A stretch of DNA of 9,268 nucleotides from Chloroflexota bacterium. GTDB taxonomy: Bacteria; Chloroflexota; Anaerolineae; Anaerolineales; UBA4823. Each line of letters starts with the position of its first letter. Positions within the stretch are counted from its first letter, which is position 1. A model generated the notes under the pieces. It had not been told where the DNA came from. It did not search any database and was given only the letters and a program-made list of their open reading frames with translations. Below are positions 7,088 through 9,268 of the stretch, one piece after another. A program made the translations under genes and the position numbers. The stretch lies in NCBI GenBank assembly GCA_030613705.1, contig JAUWLJ010000056.1:1-9268 (forward strand). Reading direction: 5' to 3'.

Positions 7088-7093
7088 AGGAGA
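7088..7093 (+). promoter_or_regulatory. Strong Shine-Dalgarno of the M1 peptidase gene
   Basis: AGGAGA followed by five A residues and the ATG at 7099. Near-ideal sequence and spacing fix this start and predict good translation. Confidence 0.75.
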
Positions 7094-7098
7094 AAAAA

Positions 7099-8697
7099 AT
7101 GAATTATGCCCATCGAATCACTCCTGACCAATGCTGGATATGGTTTGTGTGCGCCTTGCTTACAATGATTTCCGCAGGATGCAGTTTCAATCAGGATGAG
7201 AACCTAGTTGTCGAATCTACTTTTCCCGGTTTGGAGACCTCTCCAAGCCATGCTCCCCAGGTGGATTTGCATGCAAGTGTCCTTGGAAATTGTGATATTG
7301 CTTCTCAAGAAGCAGCTTTATCCCCAGATCAGCGTCCGGATTGGACCACTCTTCCATTAAACTCCTGCTACCAACTCTGGCTCAATCTTCAGGATGACCT
7401 CACAGAGTATGAAGGAAAAGCAAAGATCACATATACCAACCTCAATGATGAAACATTAAACGACCTGGTTTTGCGATTGTATCCAAATGCGGACCGCATT
7501 TACGGTGGAACGCTTGAAGTATCTTCTGCCCGAGTGGATGGAACCCAGGTTCTGCCAATTATGTTCTTATCAGACAACACAGGTTTGCGTCTCTCACTTG
7601 ATGACCCGATCCAATCTGGTGATACGGTCGTGATTGAATTGGAATTTAATGGTCATCTGACCGATGGGATGCAGGATGCCCCAGAGACTTATGGCATCTT
7701 TAATTATGCTTTGGAGGAAGGGGTAGCTACTTTCGTCAACTGGTATCCCATTCTTGCAGTGAGGAATGATGGACAATGGCAGGCAGAACCAGTGGTTGGT
7801 ATCGGGGATTCTGTGGTTAGTGAAGTGGGTTTGTATGAAGTAGAAATCACCGCCCCAAAAAATATTCAAGTGGTCACTCCTGGATCGAAGGTCCAGCAAG
7901 TGAGCAGGGACGGTATTGAAATTCATACATTTGCCAGCGGACCTGTGCGGGATTTTCCGGTTGTTGCCAGCCCAAATTTCATCTTGGCTCAAACGGAAGT
8001 AGATGGGATAGTAATCCAGCACTGGGGATTGGCAGAGGGGGAACAGCGATGGAAAGAAGCTTTGCAAGCCGCGGCCGATTCTCTGGCGGTATTCAACGAT
8101 AATTTTGGGCCATATCCATACAATGAACTGGATATTGTCAGTGTACCTCTGCAGCGAGCCTCAGGAGTGGAATATCCTGGGCTCTTTTTGATGAAAGATG
8201 AGCTCTACCAAGCCGATCAGGAACGTCCGTATCTACTCTCCACGATAATTGCTCATGAGACTGCTCACCAATGGTGGTATGGCTTGGTGGGTAACGATGT
8301 GATTGAACACCCCTGGCAGGATGAAGCTCTGACGACATATAGTTCGCTACTTTATTTGGAACAGTTTCAACCACCGGTTTATCAAGGCACAGTTGATTAC
8401 TTCAAGCAGAATGCTGATGAGGTGGATATGAAGCTCGCAAATTCAGATATCGGTCAACCGGTGAGAGCCTTCATAAACCAACCTGAATATTACAGTCCAG
8501 TGGTATATTCTAAAGGAGCAGTATTTTTTGTGGAATTACGGAGTAAGATCGGAGACCGGGCGTTCTTTATGGCGCTGCAAAACTACTTCTCCGAAAATTT
8601 ATACGCCATTGCTTCACCGGAAAACCTTTTGGATGAATTTGAGAAAGCCTGCCAATGTGAGTTAGGCGATTTCTTCACCGAATGGGGAGTAGAATAA
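7099..8697 (+). CDS. M1-family (gluzincin) metallopeptidase lipoprotein
   Basis: 532 residues. The N-terminus has a hydrophobic stretch (13-27) ending in MISAGC, so Cys28 is a probable lipidation site and the enzyme is anchored outside the membrane. After an acidic linker, residues about 90-300 form the N-terminal beta saddle of M1 enzymes (YQLWLNLQDDLTEYEGKAKITYTN onwards). The catalytic domain follows: SGVEYPG (355-361) in place of the GAMEN exopeptidase loop, zinc motif HETAH (386-390), third ligand Glu409 exactly 18 residues later (HExxH-x18-E), and the transition-state Tyr470 in VVYSKGA. All catalytic residues are present. The protein ends soon after, without the long helical domain IV of large aminopeptidases. 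It probably trims external peptides from the N-terminus, but the altered GAMEN loop leaves exopeptidase specificity open. A small CxxC gene follows 18 bases downstream, likely co-transcribed. Confidence 0.93.
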   Translation: MNYAHRITPDQCWIWFVCALLTMISAGCSFNQDENLVVESTFPGLETSPSHAPQVDLHASVLGNCDIASQEAALSPDQRPDWTTLPLNSCYQLWLNLQDDLTEYEGKAKITYTNLNDETLNDLVLRLYPNADRIYGGTLEVSSARVDGTQVLPIMFLSDNTGLRLSLDDPIQSGDTVVIELEFNGHLTDGMQDAPETYGIFNYALEEGVATFVNWYPILAVRNDGQWQAEPVVGIGDSVVSEVGLYEVEITAPKNIQVVTPGSKVQQVSRDGIEIHTFASGPVRDFPVVASPNFILAQTEVDGIVIQHWGLAEGEQRWKEALQAAADSLAVFNDNFGPYPYNELDIVSVPLQRASGVEYPGLFLMKDELYQADQERPYLLSTIIAHETAHQWWYGLVGNDVIEHPWQDEALTTYSSLLYLEQFQPPVYQGTVDYFKQNADEVDMKLANSDIGQPVRAFINQPEYYSPVVYSKGAVFFVELRSKIGDRAFFMALQNYFSENLYAIASPENLLDEFEKACQCELGDFFTEWGVE

Positions 8698-8715
8698 AGA
8701 TAAAAAGGTACAGCA

Positions 8716-9036
8716 ATGAAATTTTTCGATAATATCGTGAAATATTTTACATCTCCTCGCAGTGGGGATGAGGGTGCATATTGGGTCTATGTGCGCTGCA
8801 ATCAATGCGGGGAACCGCTCCGTGCCAGGGTAAATCTCTATAACGATTTGAGTGTCGATTACCAGGGGAGAAAAGGACAAACCTACCACAACCACAAGAC
8901 ATTGGTCGGCAGACAGGGATGTTTCCAGCGCATTGAAATTGAGTTGAGGTTCAACTCCAATCGGAAAATGCTTGAGCGTGAAATTTCCGGTGGGACTTTC
9001 ATCGAAGCAGACGAGTACTCAGCCAGAGACCGTTGA
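8716..9036 (+). CDS. Small conserved-looking protein with a CxxC motif, function unknown
   Basis: 106 residues, no signal peptide or membrane helix. I do not recognise a named domain. YVRCNQCGEPLRARV carries C28-x2-C31, resembling half of a zinc ribbon; further possible ligands are His58, His60 and Cys69 (GRQGCFQRIEIELRF). The sequence from YWVYVRC to REISGGTFI has a regular beta-rich, charged pattern with no low-complexity regions, as expected of a real gene, and it resembles small proteins I would expect in Chloroflexota genomes. The ATG lies 18 bases after the peptidase stop; an AAAAGG about 8 bases upstream can serve as ribosome site. Co-transcription with the peptidase is likely, but the two need not work together, since one is external and the other appears cytoplasmic. 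Coding status fairly sure, role not. Confidence 0.78.
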   Translation: MKFFDNIVKYFTSPRSGDEGAYWVYVRCNQCGEPLRARVNLYNDLSVDYQGRKGQTYHNHKTLVGRQGCFQRIEIELRFNSNRKMLEREISGGTFIEADEYSARDR

Positions 9037-9055
9037 GTCTTTCCTTCAGTAGATT

Positions 9056-9268
9056 CTAAATGGATTCTTGCCCTTCGGTCGGCAGCTCGTATAATTCTAC
9101 GAGGACGCCATTTGTGCTTTCAGGATGGACGAAGAGATACTTTCTCCCGTCATCACCAACTTGAGGCGTGTCGTTGATCAACCTGAATCCTTTGTTGATT
9201 AACTGCTGCTGTGAATCTCGGATATCTTCTACCTCGAAGCAAACATGGTGCATTCCTGGTCCGCGTTT
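9056..9268 (-). CDS. mce: Methylmalonyl-CoA epimerase, C-terminal half (VOC superfamily; 5' end outside window)
   Basis: Interconverts (S)- and (R)-methylmalonyl-CoA in propionate metabolism, between propionyl-CoA carboxylase and methylmalonyl-CoA mutase. The frame is open from the right edge: RGPGMHHVCFEVEDI enters from outside, so the internal ATG at 9251-9253 is not the start. About 70 residues are visible, the second beta-alpha-beta-beta-beta module of the VOC fold. The His-His pair in GMHHVCFEV contains a metal ligand and Glu in GVLVELYE is the C-terminal ligand/catalytic acid of the family; FVHPESTNGVLVEL is the normal ending. It converges with the small CxxC gene across 19 bases with no visible terminator. 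Another VOC enzyme (glyoxalase-like) cannot be excluded from half a protein, but the pattern fits the epimerase best. Confidence 0.82.
   Translation of the reverse strand, partial: KRGPGMHHVCFEVEDIRDSQQQLINKGFRLINDTPQVGDDGRKYLFVHPESTNGVLVELYELPTEGQESI

Larger units (their letters stand above)
6748..7098. other. 351-bp divergent intergenic region between uvrA and the M1 peptidase gene
   Basis: AT-rich, with no credible ORF or RNA gene. The uvrA side (6748-6861) holds two extended -10 promoters on the minus strand and a 22-bp palindrome, listed separately. On the plus strand I find no strong promoter for the peptidase gene; the best candidate is TTGAAC (6910-6915) with TATAAA (6935-6940), but the 19-base spacer is long. 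A short palindrome CACATGTG sits at 6891-6898 without clear meaning. The remaining part, roughly 6945-7085, shows nothing I can name except the ribosome site at its end. Confidence 0.6.

Overview
The window looks like a chromosomal housekeeping/accessory stretch from a bacterium, most likely a member of the Chloroflexota (Anaerolineae-like). This is an inference from the gene content: two lipoproteins with Thr/Ser/Pro- or acid-rich linkers, a short DUF711 protein, ArsR-DUF2087 regulators, a stand-alone M1-type lipoprotein peptidase and a methylmalonyl-CoA epimerase. Base composition is moderate. There is no mobile element, CRISPR array, tRNA or rRNA.

Left part (1-2541, + strand): a tightly packed three-gene set. 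It holds the 3' end of a SpoU/TrmH-type RNA 2'-O-methyltransferase, a complete DUF711 (PFL-like) protein that starts inside the methyltransferase stop (ATGA), and an alpha/beta-hydrolase lipoprotein that starts inside the DUF711 stop (TGATG). The overlaps suggest co-transcription and translational coupling; the functional link between the three is unknown.

Middle (2577-3815, - strand): an intact ArsR-type winged-helix regulator with a C-terminal DUF2087 domain. Directly upstream of it lies a decayed tandem paralogue with at least three separate lesions. A near-consensus sigma70 promoter sits ahead of the pseudogene, and its -10 box forms one arm of an inverted repeat. The surviving regulator therefore probably depends on a promoter, and perhaps an operator, inherited from its dead neighbour.

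Centre (3865-6747, - strand): a full-length uvrA (nucleotide excision repair damage-recognition ATPase). Its 351-bp upstream region carries two extended -10 promoter candidates. One is overlapped by a 22-bp palindrome with a GCAC-N4-GTTC core, one base away from the GAAC-N4-GTTC LexA box of Gram-positive bacteria, so SOS control of uvrA is suggested.

Right part (7099-9268): an M1-family metallopeptidase lipoprotein with a strong Shine-Dalgarno, followed 18 bp later by a small unrecognised CxxC protein on the same strand. Converging on it is the C-terminal part of a methylmalonyl-CoA epimerase (VOC superfamily) that runs off the right edge.

I see no clear novel multi-gene system. The most informative signals are the LexA-like box on uvrA, the multiply broken ArsR-DUF2087 paralogue, and the promoter-embedded inverted repeat in front of it.
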